Below are positions 16,701 to 24,370 of a stretch of DNA of 64,000 bases, piece by piece (the stretch's first letter is position 1; each line of letters begins with the position of its first letter). The stretch comes from Enterococcus hulanensis (lineage in GTDB: Bacteria > Bacillota > Bacilli > Lactobacillales > Enterococcaceae): the NCBI RefSeq assembly GCF_005405485.1, contig NZ_BJED01000018.1:1-64000 (forward strand). Reading direction: 5' to 3'. The notes under the pieces are model-generated. The model made no database searches. It worked only from the letters and a program-made list of their open reading frames with translations, and was not told the DNA's origin. A program made the translations under genes and the position numbers.

Positions 16701-16732
16701 AAGGAGGTAGGACTATCACTAGTCACCTCCTT
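16701..16732 (+). terminator. Stem-loop after the MFS gene (weak terminator)
   Basis: AAGGAGGT-ag-GACT pairs with AGTC-ACCTCCTT around a 6-nt loop. The plus-strand tail is TTATTC, so termination may be partial; the left side is A-rich. The rest of the 230-bp gap before the next transporter holds no gene I can support. Confidence 0.5.
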
Positions 16733-16917
16733 ATTCGCTTAGTGTACGAACACTGGATAGCTTTTAGCTAAACGGTTTAAGTAATCACTAGTCGATTTTA
16801 TAATATTTCTACCTAATTTTTAGATGAGCTGCAAAAAGTTGAACGGAAATCCTTTTTGCTTATCATCCGTATTAATTTGTGTCCACTGTTGGACGCTAGG
16901 TAATTTAGGAGGTCCTC

Positions 16918-18246
16918 ATGGATATTGTAATTGGACTATTACTGATCTGTTCCTTTGCGGGGATGGTCATCTATTGTATCAAAGGTCATAACTTGATGAT
17001 CGGCTTTTTCATCATGGCGACGATTTGGACATTTTTGCCGATCATTGGCAATTTGCTGTCGCCGAATGCGGCATTTGATGGATTGACGATCCATGATATG
17101 CTGCGTCAAGTGTATCAAACAGCACCGGAAAAATATGGTGCATCGGTCATGAATATTTTCTTGGGAGCCTTCTTTGGGCGAATCCTGTTAGACACTGGGA
17201 TTGCGGCTACGATCATTCGAAAAAGTGTCGAGCTGGGGGGAGATAATCCCGCGGTGATTTTAGCGATCGTGAATTTGATCAGCGGCTTTATCTTTACCTC
17301 AATGACCGGCGGCGGATCGGTAATCGCTATTGCAGTCATTGTTTTACCGATTCTATTTTCGATCGGTATTCCGAAAGTCGTTGGTTTTTTCTCCTTTACT
17401 GGATCAGTTGCGGCGGGAATTTTCTTAAATCCGATCAACTTCGGACAATACTCAGCCTTCTTTTTAAATTCAAATGGCGGACAGGAGTATACGTATAACG
17501 ATTACTTCCCGTTTGGGATTTTGGCGTTCGCAGTAATGATCACAGTAGTTTCACTCGCATCAATGATTTATTTAAAAATGGAAAATCTCACGTATTCTTG
17601 GGCAGCGGTCAAACAGAGTGAAGTGGTGGATGCACCAGGAATCTCATTAATCACACCATTTTTACCGGTGGTAGGAGTAATCGTGTTTAAGCTGCCTGTG
17701 ATACTGTGTTTTATTTTAGCAAGCTTATATGGGCTAGGTGTTTGCGGCGGCTTAACGGGTAACTTCCGTGAAGTCTGCCGAACGATCTCCCGCATCTTTA
17801 CCGAAGGAGTAAAAGACATGTCGGCGCTGATCGCCTTTTGGATTACTTTGGCGATGTTCAATGACGCGGCAGTTTACGCGGCTCCTTATTTTCAAGAAAT
17901 TATCGGCGGCTGGATTCCATCTTCTCCGTTGATTTTATGTATCGCTTTTGGGATCTTGGCACCATTAACGTGGTTCAAAGGACCGCTTTCGTTGATTGGT
18001 TCAGGTGCGGCACTGCTGGCAGTGGTCAGTCAGACGACGAATTTTCCGACAACCTTCTTATATCCTTTGTTTGCTTCCGTTCTGATCGGCATGGCTCATT
18101 TTGACATTACGATCTCTTGGAATGCTTGGGGATTGGGCTTCAATCGGATCAATGCAGTCGATTATATGAAGGTGGCGCTGATTCCGGGAACAACAGTGGC
18201 ATTGATTCTGGAAATCGCGAACTTTTTCCTCAACAATCCGCTATAG
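16918..18246 (+). CDS. Ion-transporter-superfamily (citrate/gluconate-like) carrier
   Basis: 442 residues, about 12 membrane segments. 'TSMTGGGSVIAIAVIVLPIL' and 'ILNLISGF'-type stretches plus the paired architecture (a GGG hairpin in the first half and 'FKGPLSLIGSGAAL' in the second) resemble carriers for organic acids of the IT superfamily (CitMHS/GntP/DcuC-like). It begins right after AGGAGG. It is followed 25 bp later by the hydantoinase-like gene, so the pair is probably co-transcribed. It would import a carboxylate or a cyclic amide; the substrate is inferred only from context. Confidence 0.7.
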   Translation: MDIVIGLLLICSFAGMVIYCIKGHNLMIGFFIMATIWTFLPIIGNLLSPNAAFDGLTIHDMLRQVYQTAPEKYGASVMNIFLGAFFGRILLDTGIAATIIRKSVELGGDNPAVILAIVNLISGFIFTSMTGGGSVIAIAVIVLPILFSIGIPKVVGFFSFTGSVAAGIFLNPINFGQYSAFFLNSNGGQEYTYNDYFPFGILAFAVMITVVSLASMIYLKMENLTYSWAAVKQSEVVDAPGISLITPFLPVVGVIVFKLPVILCFILASLYGLGVCGGLTGNFREVCRTISRIFTEGVKDMSALIAFWITLAMFNDAAVYAAPYFQEIIGGWIPSSPLILCIAFGILAPLTWFKGPLSLIGSGAALLAVVSQTTNFPTTFLYPLFASVLIGMAHFDITISWNAWGLGFNRINAVDYMKVALIPGTTVALILEIANFFLNNPL

Positions 18247-18270
18247 AACTTAAGAAAGGCAGGTCTCAAC

Positions 18271-20391
18271 ATGAAACGACGTGTTCGGATCGGGATCGAT
18301 GTCGGCGGTACCCATACAAAAGCGGTAGCGATCGACAACGATACCCAAGAAATTATCGGTAAATCATCGGTAAAAACAACCCATGACAGCGAACAAGGTG
18401 TGGCTGAAGGTGTGGTCAATTCCTTCTTAAAATGTTTGGCGGAGTTTGATATTGCACCCGAGGAAGTCGTCTTTGTCGCTCATAGTACAACACAGGCGAC
18501 GAATGCCTTATTGGAAGGTGATGTTGCCAAAATAGGGATCATCAGCACAGCCAAGGCAGGAATTGAGGGCTGGCTGGCTCGCCCTCAAACCAATTTGAAA
18601 GATATCGATCTGGGAACGGGACGCAGTATCCATGTAGTCTCTCGTTTCATTTCTCAGAAAAATTTGACAGAAGAAGAAATCGAAAAGGTTATCGATGAAC
18701 TATTAGCAGAAGAAATTGACGTACTGGTAGCCTCGGCTGCCTTTGGTGTCGATAATTTATGCTTAGAAGAAAAGATTGCGGCAGTTGGTCGCAAAAAGAA
18801 TATCCCAGTAACATTAGCATCAGAAATGACGAAGCTTTACGGCTTGTCTCGGAGAACGCGGACAGCGACGATCAATGCCTCGATTCTGCCGAAAATGCTG
18901 GAGACAGCGAATTCCACGGAAGAGAGTGTTCGTTCTTCCGGTGTGGATGTACCTCTGATGATCATGCGAGGCGACGGCGGTTTGATGGATGTTGTTGAAA
19001 TGAAGAAACGCCCTGTTTTGACGATGCTGTCAGGGCCGGCTGCGAGTGTGATGGGTGCCTTGATGTATTTACGTACTTCGAATGGGATCTATTTCGAGGT
19101 CGGCGGCACTTCGACCAATCTCGGTGTGATCAAAAATGGTCGGCCGGTCATTGATTATTCGGAAATCTCAGGACATAAGACATACGTTAATTCACTGGAT
19201 GTACGAGTATTAGGAGTGGCCGGCGGCAGTATGATCCGCGTGAGCAAAAGCGGAGTGAAGGATGTCGGTCCCCGCAGTGCTCACATCGCAGGGCTTGAAT
19301 ACGCTGTTTATACTCCTGAAGAAGAAATCGTGGAGCCGCAGCTGGAGCTGTTCTCACCAAAAGAAGGCGATCCGGCTGATTATGTCGCGATCAAATTAGC
19401 TAGCGGCAAACGAATCACAATCACCAATTCATGTGCGGCCAATGTTTTAGGATATGTCACTGAGGAAGATTTTTCTTATGGAAATGTCGCTTCGGCGAGA
19501 AAAGCGATGGCACCTTTAGCAGAGTATTTGAATACGTCCGTTGAAGAAGTGGCACGCCAGATTCTAGCCAAAGCAGTCGAAAAAATCATCCCAGTGATTC
19601 GTTCGTTGGCGAAAAAGTATCAATTAGAAAAGAATCAAATGACGCTAGTCGGTGTCGGCGGCGGTGTGGCCTCGTTGATCAAATTTGCGGCTGAGCAGAT
19701 GGAATTAAATTATAAGATCCCCGATAATGCGGAAGTTATTTCTTCCATCGGTGTCGCCTTGGCCGCAGTTCAAGACGTAGTTGAGCGTATCGTGCCAAGC
19801 CCAACGAAACAAGATATTCAGGCGATCAAGCAGGAAGTAACGGATATGGCGATCGAAAGCGGTGCGACCGAAGACAGTGTCGAGGTCCACATCGAAATTG
19901 ATCCTCAGACACAAAAAATTACGGCCCGGGCTTCAGGCTCTACGGCTGCGCAAGCAACCGAGCTTCAAAGTGCTGCTACAGAAGCCGAAGCACGAGAAAT
20001 CGCGATCCAAGATTTTCGTTTGCCGGCTGAACAGGTCAAGCTGTTGGATTCAACGGAGCAGTTCAATATTTACGGCTCCAGTACGAAAAAAGGCAATGCG
20101 ATCCGTGTAATTGATAAGAAAGGCTTTATCCGCGTTCAGCGGGAGCATGCCGAAGTAGTCAAGACCACGATCCAAAGCTACTTTGAAGTCGTCAATCAGT
20201 TGTGGGAAAGTATGGCAAATTATCAAAGTGATTTGATTATCAGACCAGATTACTATTTCTGTGTTGGTCCGCGGCTATTGGACTTTTCCAGTACGGACTT
20301 CTCTCAATTAACGATGCTGATGGAGATTGAGATGAGCGAAATTATAGGAACGGATGAGATCATCATCATTGCAGCAAATCGATATATTTAA
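18271..20391 (+). CDS. Hydantoinase/oxoprolinase-family protein (HyuA-like)
   Basis: 706 residues. The N-terminus 'RIGIDVGGTHTKAVAID' is the phosphate-1 motif of the actin-like ATPase fold, with 'VAHSTTQATNALLEG' following as in HyuA and 5-oxoprolinase A. The central 'MRGDGGLMDV', 'LSGPAASVMGAL' and 'FEVGGTSTNLGVI' are the hallmark HyuA motifs. These enzymes use ATP to open cyclic amides or activate ketones. The usual HyuB partner gene is absent nearby, so either HyuB lies elsewhere or this acts alone. The last roughly 200 residues are less typical. The ribosome site is AAAGGCAGG. Confidence 0.85.
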   Translation: MKRRVRIGIDVGGTHTKAVAIDNDTQEIIGKSSVKTTHDSEQGVAEGVVNSFLKCLAEFDIAPEEVVFVAHSTTQATNALLEGDVAKIGIISTAKAGIEGWLARPQTNLKDIDLGTGRSIHVVSRFISQKNLTEEEIEKVIDELLAEEIDVLVASAAFGVDNLCLEEKIAAVGRKKNIPVTLASEMTKLYGLSRRTRTATINASILPKMLETANSTEESVRSSGVDVPLMIMRGDGGLMDVVEMKKRPVLTMLSGPAASVMGALMYLRTSNGIYFEVGGTSTNLGVIKNGRPVIDYSEISGHKTYVNSLDVRVLGVAGGSMIRVSKSGVKDVGPRSAHIAGLEYAVYTPEEEIVEPQLELFSPKEGDPADYVAIKLASGKRITITNSCAANVLGYVTEEDFSYGNVASARKAMAPLAEYLNTSVEEVARQILAKAVEKIIPVIRSLAKKYQLEKNQMTLVGVGGGVASLIKFAAEQMELNYKIPDNAEVISSIGVALAAVQDVVERIVPSPTKQDIQAIKQEVTDMAIESGATEDSVEVHIEIDPQTQKITARASGSTAAQATELQSAATEAEAREIAIQDFRLPAEQVKLLDSTEQFNIYGSSTKKGNAIRVIDKKGFIRVQREHAEVVKTTIQSYFEVVNQLWESMANYQSDLIIRPDYYFCVGPRLLDFSSTDFSQLTMLMEIEMSEIIGTDEIIIIAANRYI

Positions 20392-20422
20392 ATCAGTCTA
20401 AAAATGAAAAGGAGTGCTGGCG

Positions 20423-21040
20423 ATGGATTTTAACGCTTTATTAGATCAGAGCGATGAGAAATATGCTGAGTATTTACTATCGCAGGATCATTTGTTTAAG
20501 AAAATTCCCGACGACCAGCGCTCAGAGTTGATTTATCAAGCGATTGAATGCGGAAGGAATGCCGCAAGAAATTTTTTAGCGGCAGATTTGTGGGAATATT
20601 GTCAGCAAGAAGCGATTGAGATCGATTATTTTACGGAAGAGCTGAAAGCGGAAAATTTTCGTTTTGTCTTGGCAGAATTTCAATTGCCGAATCGGATTCG
20701 GATCAATCAAAGTTTATTAGACGAAGCGGACGAATTTTTGAAAGAGCAGGAGTTTTTAAAGGATCAACGAGTAGATGAAATCTTATTAGCTCATGAGCTG
20801 TATCATTACTTAGAAAATCAGCAGAATTTGTTTACGATTCAAAAGCAGCTGACCTATCAAATAGGACCTTTTAAAAAGCAAGCACGCTTGCATTCTTTAA
20901 GTGAGATTGCTGCGACAAGCTTTGTCCAAGAGCTGTTGGATCTTAGTTTTTCGCCAATTCTTTTGAATGTTGTTTTGCTTTTTCCTGTGGCTCCTGATTA
21001 TAGTCAAGAGCTGGCAAAACAACTATTAGTGATTGATTGA
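20423..21040 (+). CDS. Unknown protein with HExxH motif, downstream of the HyuA-like gene
   Basis: 205 residues, soluble, mostly helical. 'LLAHELYHYLENQ' around residue 120 is an HExxH zinc-peptidase-type motif, and 'SLSEIAATSFVQEL' about 35 residues later could supply the third ligand Glu, as in gluzincin-like proteins. I do not recognise the family. The ATG is 9 bp after AAAGGAG; an in-frame GTG three codons earlier directly abuts the ribosome site. It follows the HyuA-like gene by 31 bp, so it is probably co-expressed with it. Confidence 0.65.
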   Translation: MDFNALLDQSDEKYAEYLLSQDHLFKKIPDDQRSELIYQAIECGRNAARNFLAADLWEYCQQEAIEIDYFTEELKAENFRFVLAEFQLPNRIRINQSLLDEADEFLKEQEFLKDQRVDEILLAHELYHYLENQQNLFTIQKQLTYQIGPFKKQARLHSLSEIAATSFVQELLDLSFSPILLNVVLLFPVAPDYSQELAKQLLVID

Positions 21041-21079
21041 ACAGGGCTATAGATTGATTGAAAAAAAGAATTAGTATCC

Positions 21080-21095
21080 ACTGAACGGATTCAGT
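21080..21095. promoter_or_regulatory. Candidate operator before the SDR gene
   Basis: ACTGAA cgga TTCAGT is a perfect 6-bp inverted repeat located 37 bp before the SDR start. It might bind a regulator controlling the SDR separately from the upstream genes. Confidence 0.3.
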
Positions 21096-21132
21096 ATATT
21101 TAAAGAAAGAAAACCTTTAAGGAGCGGAAATA

Positions 21133-21969
21133 ATGGAAAATACATGGTTAGATTTAGCAGATGACGTGGTAGTAATCACGGGAGCTTTAGGTGGAATGGG
21201 ACGCAAAATCGCAAATGACTTCGCAGAGCAAAAAGCCAACTTAGCTTTAGTCGATTTAAATGAAGAAGCGACTGAAAGCTATGCCAAAGAATTAGCGAAT
21301 AAGTATGGAATTAAGGCAAAAGGCTATGCGTGTAATTCAACGGTTGAAGAACAAGTAGATGCTTTAGCGAAAACAGTGAAGGAAGACTTTGGTCGCATCG
21401 ACGTATTGGTGCAAACAGCAGCGATCCTAACTTTCAGCCCATTAGAAGATTTAGCATTAGATGAATGGAAACGGACAATTGATGTAAACTTGACTGGTTA
21501 TTTCTTAGTTTCACAACGTATCGGTCGAGTGATGATCGAGCAACAATCAGGCCGAATGGTTCACATTTCTACGATCGCTTCAATCGCACCGGAAACTTAT
21601 TCAGGTGCTTACAGCCCAAGTAAAGCCGGCGTGAATATGTTGTCTAAAATGATTGCTGGCGAATGGGGACAATATGGCGTACGCAGCAACTGCGTATTAC
21701 CATGTTTTGTTAAAACACCATTATCAACAAAATTCTATGAAGACGCAGAAGTTGAAGAAGGTCGTAGAAGAATGACTGCCAACCGTCGTATCGGTGAAGT
21801 GCAGGATATTGCTAACGCGGTATTATATCTTGCAAGCAAACGTTCAGACTACACGAACGGTCACGAATTACGGGTAGAAGGCGGCTTCGGCAATATGATC
21901 GGCGATCTAGTACCAAAACCAGGCGGACGCCGTCAATACGCAATCGATTCAAAGAAACCAAAAGCATAG
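21133..21969 (+). CDS. SDR-family NAD(P)-dependent oxidoreductase
   Basis: 278 residues, classical short-chain dehydrogenase: cofactor motif 'ITGALGGMGRKIA', Asp in 'LALVDLNEE' suggesting NAD(H) preference, the 'VQTAAIL' motif in place of NNAG, catalytic Ser in 'HISTIAS' and YxxxK in 'YSPSK'. The C-terminal tail (about 255-278, 'PGGRRQYAIDSKKPKA') is longer than usual. The start has AAGGAGCGG about 7 bp upstream. Its codon use looks strongly optimised, like the TIM-barrel and AroE-like genes, which fits high expression on induction. It probably oxidises an intermediate of the island's pathway. Confidence 0.85.
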   Translation: MENTWLDLADDVVVITGALGGMGRKIANDFAEQKANLALVDLNEEATESYAKELANKYGIKAKGYACNSTVEEQVDALAKTVKEDFGRIDVLVQTAAILTFSPLEDLALDEWKRTIDVNLTGYFLVSQRIGRVMIEQQSGRMVHISTIASIAPETYSGAYSPSKAGVNMLSKMIAGEWGQYGVRSNCVLPCFVKTPLSTKFYEDAEVEEGRRRMTANRRIGEVQDIANAVLYLASKRSDYTNGHELRVEGGFGNMIGDLVPKPGGRRQYAIDSKKPKA

Positions 21970-21980
21970 TAACTAACTAG

Positions 21981-22012
21981 AACCCTGACATTTTTTCTGT
22001 CAGGGTTTTTTG
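21981..22012 (+). terminator. Terminator closing the catabolic island
   Basis: AACCCTGACA / TGTCAGGGTT, a perfect 10-bp stem with a T-rich loop, followed by TTTTTTG. Confidence 0.92.
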
Positions 22013-22143
22013 TTTTGTACAAAATGTCATTCAATCATAACGAGAAACCTAAGCAAACATGACAAGTTGCTAAAACCCCCTTTTAGAACTGTTAAATTAT
22101 GAGTGTAGCAAATAGCTAAAACAAACAAAGGAGCGTGTAAACC

Positions 22144-22665
22144 ATGCAAGAATACGTAAGCAAAGAAGCATTTATCACAGAAATAGAAAAAAGAGCAAAT
22201 TTGTTCATCAAAGAATACGAGGATATCAGTGAAGAAGATAAGGATGTACGTTTAGCTGAAGGAGAACGGACGCCGTTTGAAAATCTTGCGTATCAGCTGG
22301 GCTGGTTGGCACTGATCCAACATTGGGAGAATGCTGAAGGAAATGGCGAAACAGTGGAAATGCCTGCTCCGGGGATCAAGTGGAATCAGTTAGGCCCCTT
22401 GCATGAAAAATTCTATGCGGATTATCAAGGAAAGAGCCTAGCTGAAATGATCACCTTATTCAAGAATGCTGTCGCTGAGAATAGTCAGTGGCTTGCTAGT
22501 TTAGATGATGATGTGCTGTTCAAGCCTGGCGGTCGAAAATGGGCTCAATCGACTTCTTCCAATTGGCCTGTCTGGAAATGGGTCCACATCAACACCGTCG
22601 CACCATTCAAATCATTTCGGACCAAGGTTCGCAAATGGAAAAAACAGCGAGCTGAACTGGATTAA
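22144..22665 (+). CDS. ClbS/DfsB-family (DinB-like) four-helix protein
   Basis: 173 residues. The pattern 'FENLAYQLGWLALIQHWE', 'WNQLGPLHEKFYADY' and 'WPVWKWVHINTVAPFKSFRTKVRKWKK' matches the ClbS/DfsB (DUF1706) family within the DinB four-helix superfamily. ClbS itself protects against colibactin; most relatives are of unknown function and may modify or sequester electrophiles. The ATG follows GGAGCG by 8 bp. A -35-like TTGCTA (about 22065) and an AT-rich -10 region precede it. It lies 28 bp before an ABC exporter gene, so the three could form a small resistance operon (inference). Confidence 0.8.
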   Translation: MQEYVSKEAFITEIEKRANLFIKEYEDISEEDKDVRLAEGERTPFENLAYQLGWLALIQHWENAEGNGETVEMPAPGIKWNQLGPLHEKFYADYQGKSLAEMITLFKNAVAENSQWLASLDDDVLFKPGGRKWAQSTSSNWPVWKWVHINTVAPFKSFRTKVRKWKKQRAELD

Positions 22666-22693
22666 AAATGAATCAGAAAAAGGGGTAAACAAC

Positions 22694-23449
22694 ATGAATG
22701 AACTCATAACAATCTCAAACCTAGCTAAACAGTACAATCATCAAGAAGTCTTAAAAGCAATTTCATTTTCAATCCATGAGGGGGAGCTATTTTCAATCCT
22801 AGGACCAAATGGTGCCGGAAAATCAACCTTGATTTCTTTAATTCTAGGATTAGCCAAACCAGATGCTGGCGAAATTTTACTTGAGGGAAAAAAACTTGAA
22901 ACGCAATCGATCGAGCATAAGTCAGTGATCTCTGTGGTTTTTCAAAACAGTATTTTAGATCCAGCTCTAACAGTCAAAGAAAATTTATTTATTCGCGCTT
23001 ACTTTTATGTCAATAACTGGAAAGAAGCCAAGCGATTAGCGAAAGAAAAATTAGCCGATGTTCAAGGGAGTCATTTGCTGAATAAGCGCTACGGTGTCCT
23101 TTCCGGCGGTGAAAAGCGCAAGGTTGATATCGCTCGTGCCTTGCTGAATACACCAAAACTGCTGTTTCTGGATGAGCCAACAACTGGTTTGGACATCGGA
23201 TCGCGAGCAGACATGTGGCGATTGATCCACCAATTAAAAGAAAAATATCGGATGACGATCGTACTGACCACACACTATATGGAAGAAGCCAAGGATTCTG
23301 ATAATGTTTTGATGCTGGATGCGGGAAGAGTCATGGCCTATGATGCACCAGAGGCATTGAAAAAAAGTTATCACTGCCTAACACTCGAAGATGTCTTTTT
23401 AACAATCATGGAAAAAGGGAGAGAAAATTATGAATGCTTTAGTCTATAG
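22694..23449 (+). CDS. ABC transporter ATP-binding protein
   Basis: 251 residues. Walker A 'GPNGAGKST', Q-loop 'VFQNS', signature 'LSGGEKRK', Walker B 'LLFLDEPT' and switch His in 'LTTHYMEEA' are all present, so the ATPase should be active. The TTHYMEEA end of the motif set is typical of ABC-2/drug-export type ATPases. The ATG follows AGGGG by 8 bp. The last 20 bp overlap the permease gene. Confidence 0.92.
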   Translation: MNELITISNLAKQYNHQEVLKAISFSIHEGELFSILGPNGAGKSTLISLILGLAKPDAGEILLEGKKLETQSIEHKSVISVVFQNSILDPALTVKENLFIRAYFYVNNWKEAKRLAKEKLADVQGSHLLNKRYGVLSGGEKRKVDIARALLNTPKLLFLDEPTTGLDIGSRADMWRLIHQLKEKYRMTIVLTTHYMEEAKDSDNVLMLDAGRVMAYDAPEALKKSYHCLTLEDVFLTIMEKGRENYECFSL

Positions 23450-24272
23450 AGGGTTATCACTATTTTTCAAAAACAGGCAGGCGGTAATTGGTTCCTTTAT
23501 TGGTGCTGCGATTATGATCATTCTGTATGTTTTCTTACTAGGGGAAAGTTTAGTCGGCTCATTATCTGTCCTAACTCATCCTAAATTGGTCGTTGATGCT
23601 TGGATGCTTGCGGGGGTTATCGGGATTGCCTCAGCTAGCTCCACACTTGGTTCGGTTAGTTTGATGATTCGAGACAAAGAAAGCAATGTCTATACTGACT
23701 TCATGATTTCACCTATTTCAAAAAGTAAAATCATGCTGGGCTATTTCTTTAGTACCTTTTTGATTTCATTGTTGATTACTTTGGTTGTGATCGTTATCGC
23801 TGAAATCTATCTCGTGGTACTTTCAAAAGGAGAGTTCTTAACTTTACCGCAATTTGGTTTATTATTTGTCGTAAGTCTTTTGACCGTCTTTTGTTCATCG
23901 GCCTTCATGTTTTTCATAGCTAGCTTTTTTAGACGGATCGATACTTTTTCTACTGTGACCGCTGTGATTGGCCCGCTGATCGGTTTCTTAACTGGCTGCT
24001 ATGTTCCGATAGGGAGTCTGCCAGAGGGTGTTCAAAAAGTGGTAGAGTATTTCCCCTTAACTAGCGGGATTGTCTTGATTCGGCGCATTTTGACAGAGAA
24101 TGTTTTTTCCTCAGCCGATAAATCTGCGGCGACTATGGTCAAAGAAGAGTTAGGGATCGTAATGAGCGGACAAACTGGCATTGCCTTGCCAATCGCGATT
24201 CTAGTGATCTCAAGCTGTCTATTCTTAGTCGTTGCCTTATGGAATGTTAAGCGAGTGGAAGTTAAACGATAG
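23430..24272 (+). CDS. ABC-2 type permease
   Basis: 280 residues with six predicted membrane segments and an extracytoplasmic loop before the last one (about residues 210-250). 'VIGPLIGFLTGCYVPIGSLPEGVQKV.EYFPLTSGI' is the conserved ABC-2 permease block. It overlaps the ATPase gene by 20 bp and so is translationally coupled. It probably exports a drug, peptide or lipid; the substrate is unknown. A terminator follows 30 bp downstream. Confidence 0.9.
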   Translation: MNALVYRGLSLFFKNRQAVIGSFIGAAIMIILYVFLLGESLVGSLSVLTHPKLVVDAWMLAGVIGIASASSTLGSVSLMIRDKESNVYTDFMISPISKSKIMLGYFFSTFLISLLITLVVIVIAEIYLVVLSKGEFLTLPQFGLLFVVSLLTVFCSSAFMFFIASFFRRIDTFSTVTAVIGPLIGFLTGCYVPIGSLPEGVQKVVEYFPLTSGIVLIRRILTENVFSSADKSAATMVKEELGIVMSGQTGIALPIAILVISSCLFLVVALWNVKRVEVKR

Positions 24273-24298
24273 GCTCTTGCTTATAAAATAAATGATGA

Positions 24299-24348
24299 AA
24301 ACTGCCTAAAAGACCAGCAAAACAGTCTTTTAGGCAGTTTGTTTTTTC
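24299..24348. terminator. Terminator between ABC permease and pepO
   Basis: AAACTGCCTAAAAGAC pairs with GTCTTTTAGGCAGTTT, then GTTTTTT. The opposite strand also ends in a short T run, so it can serve the convergent pepO gene. Confidence 0.88.
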
Positions 24349-24370
24349 TGTATTTAGAAAAGGACTTTGT

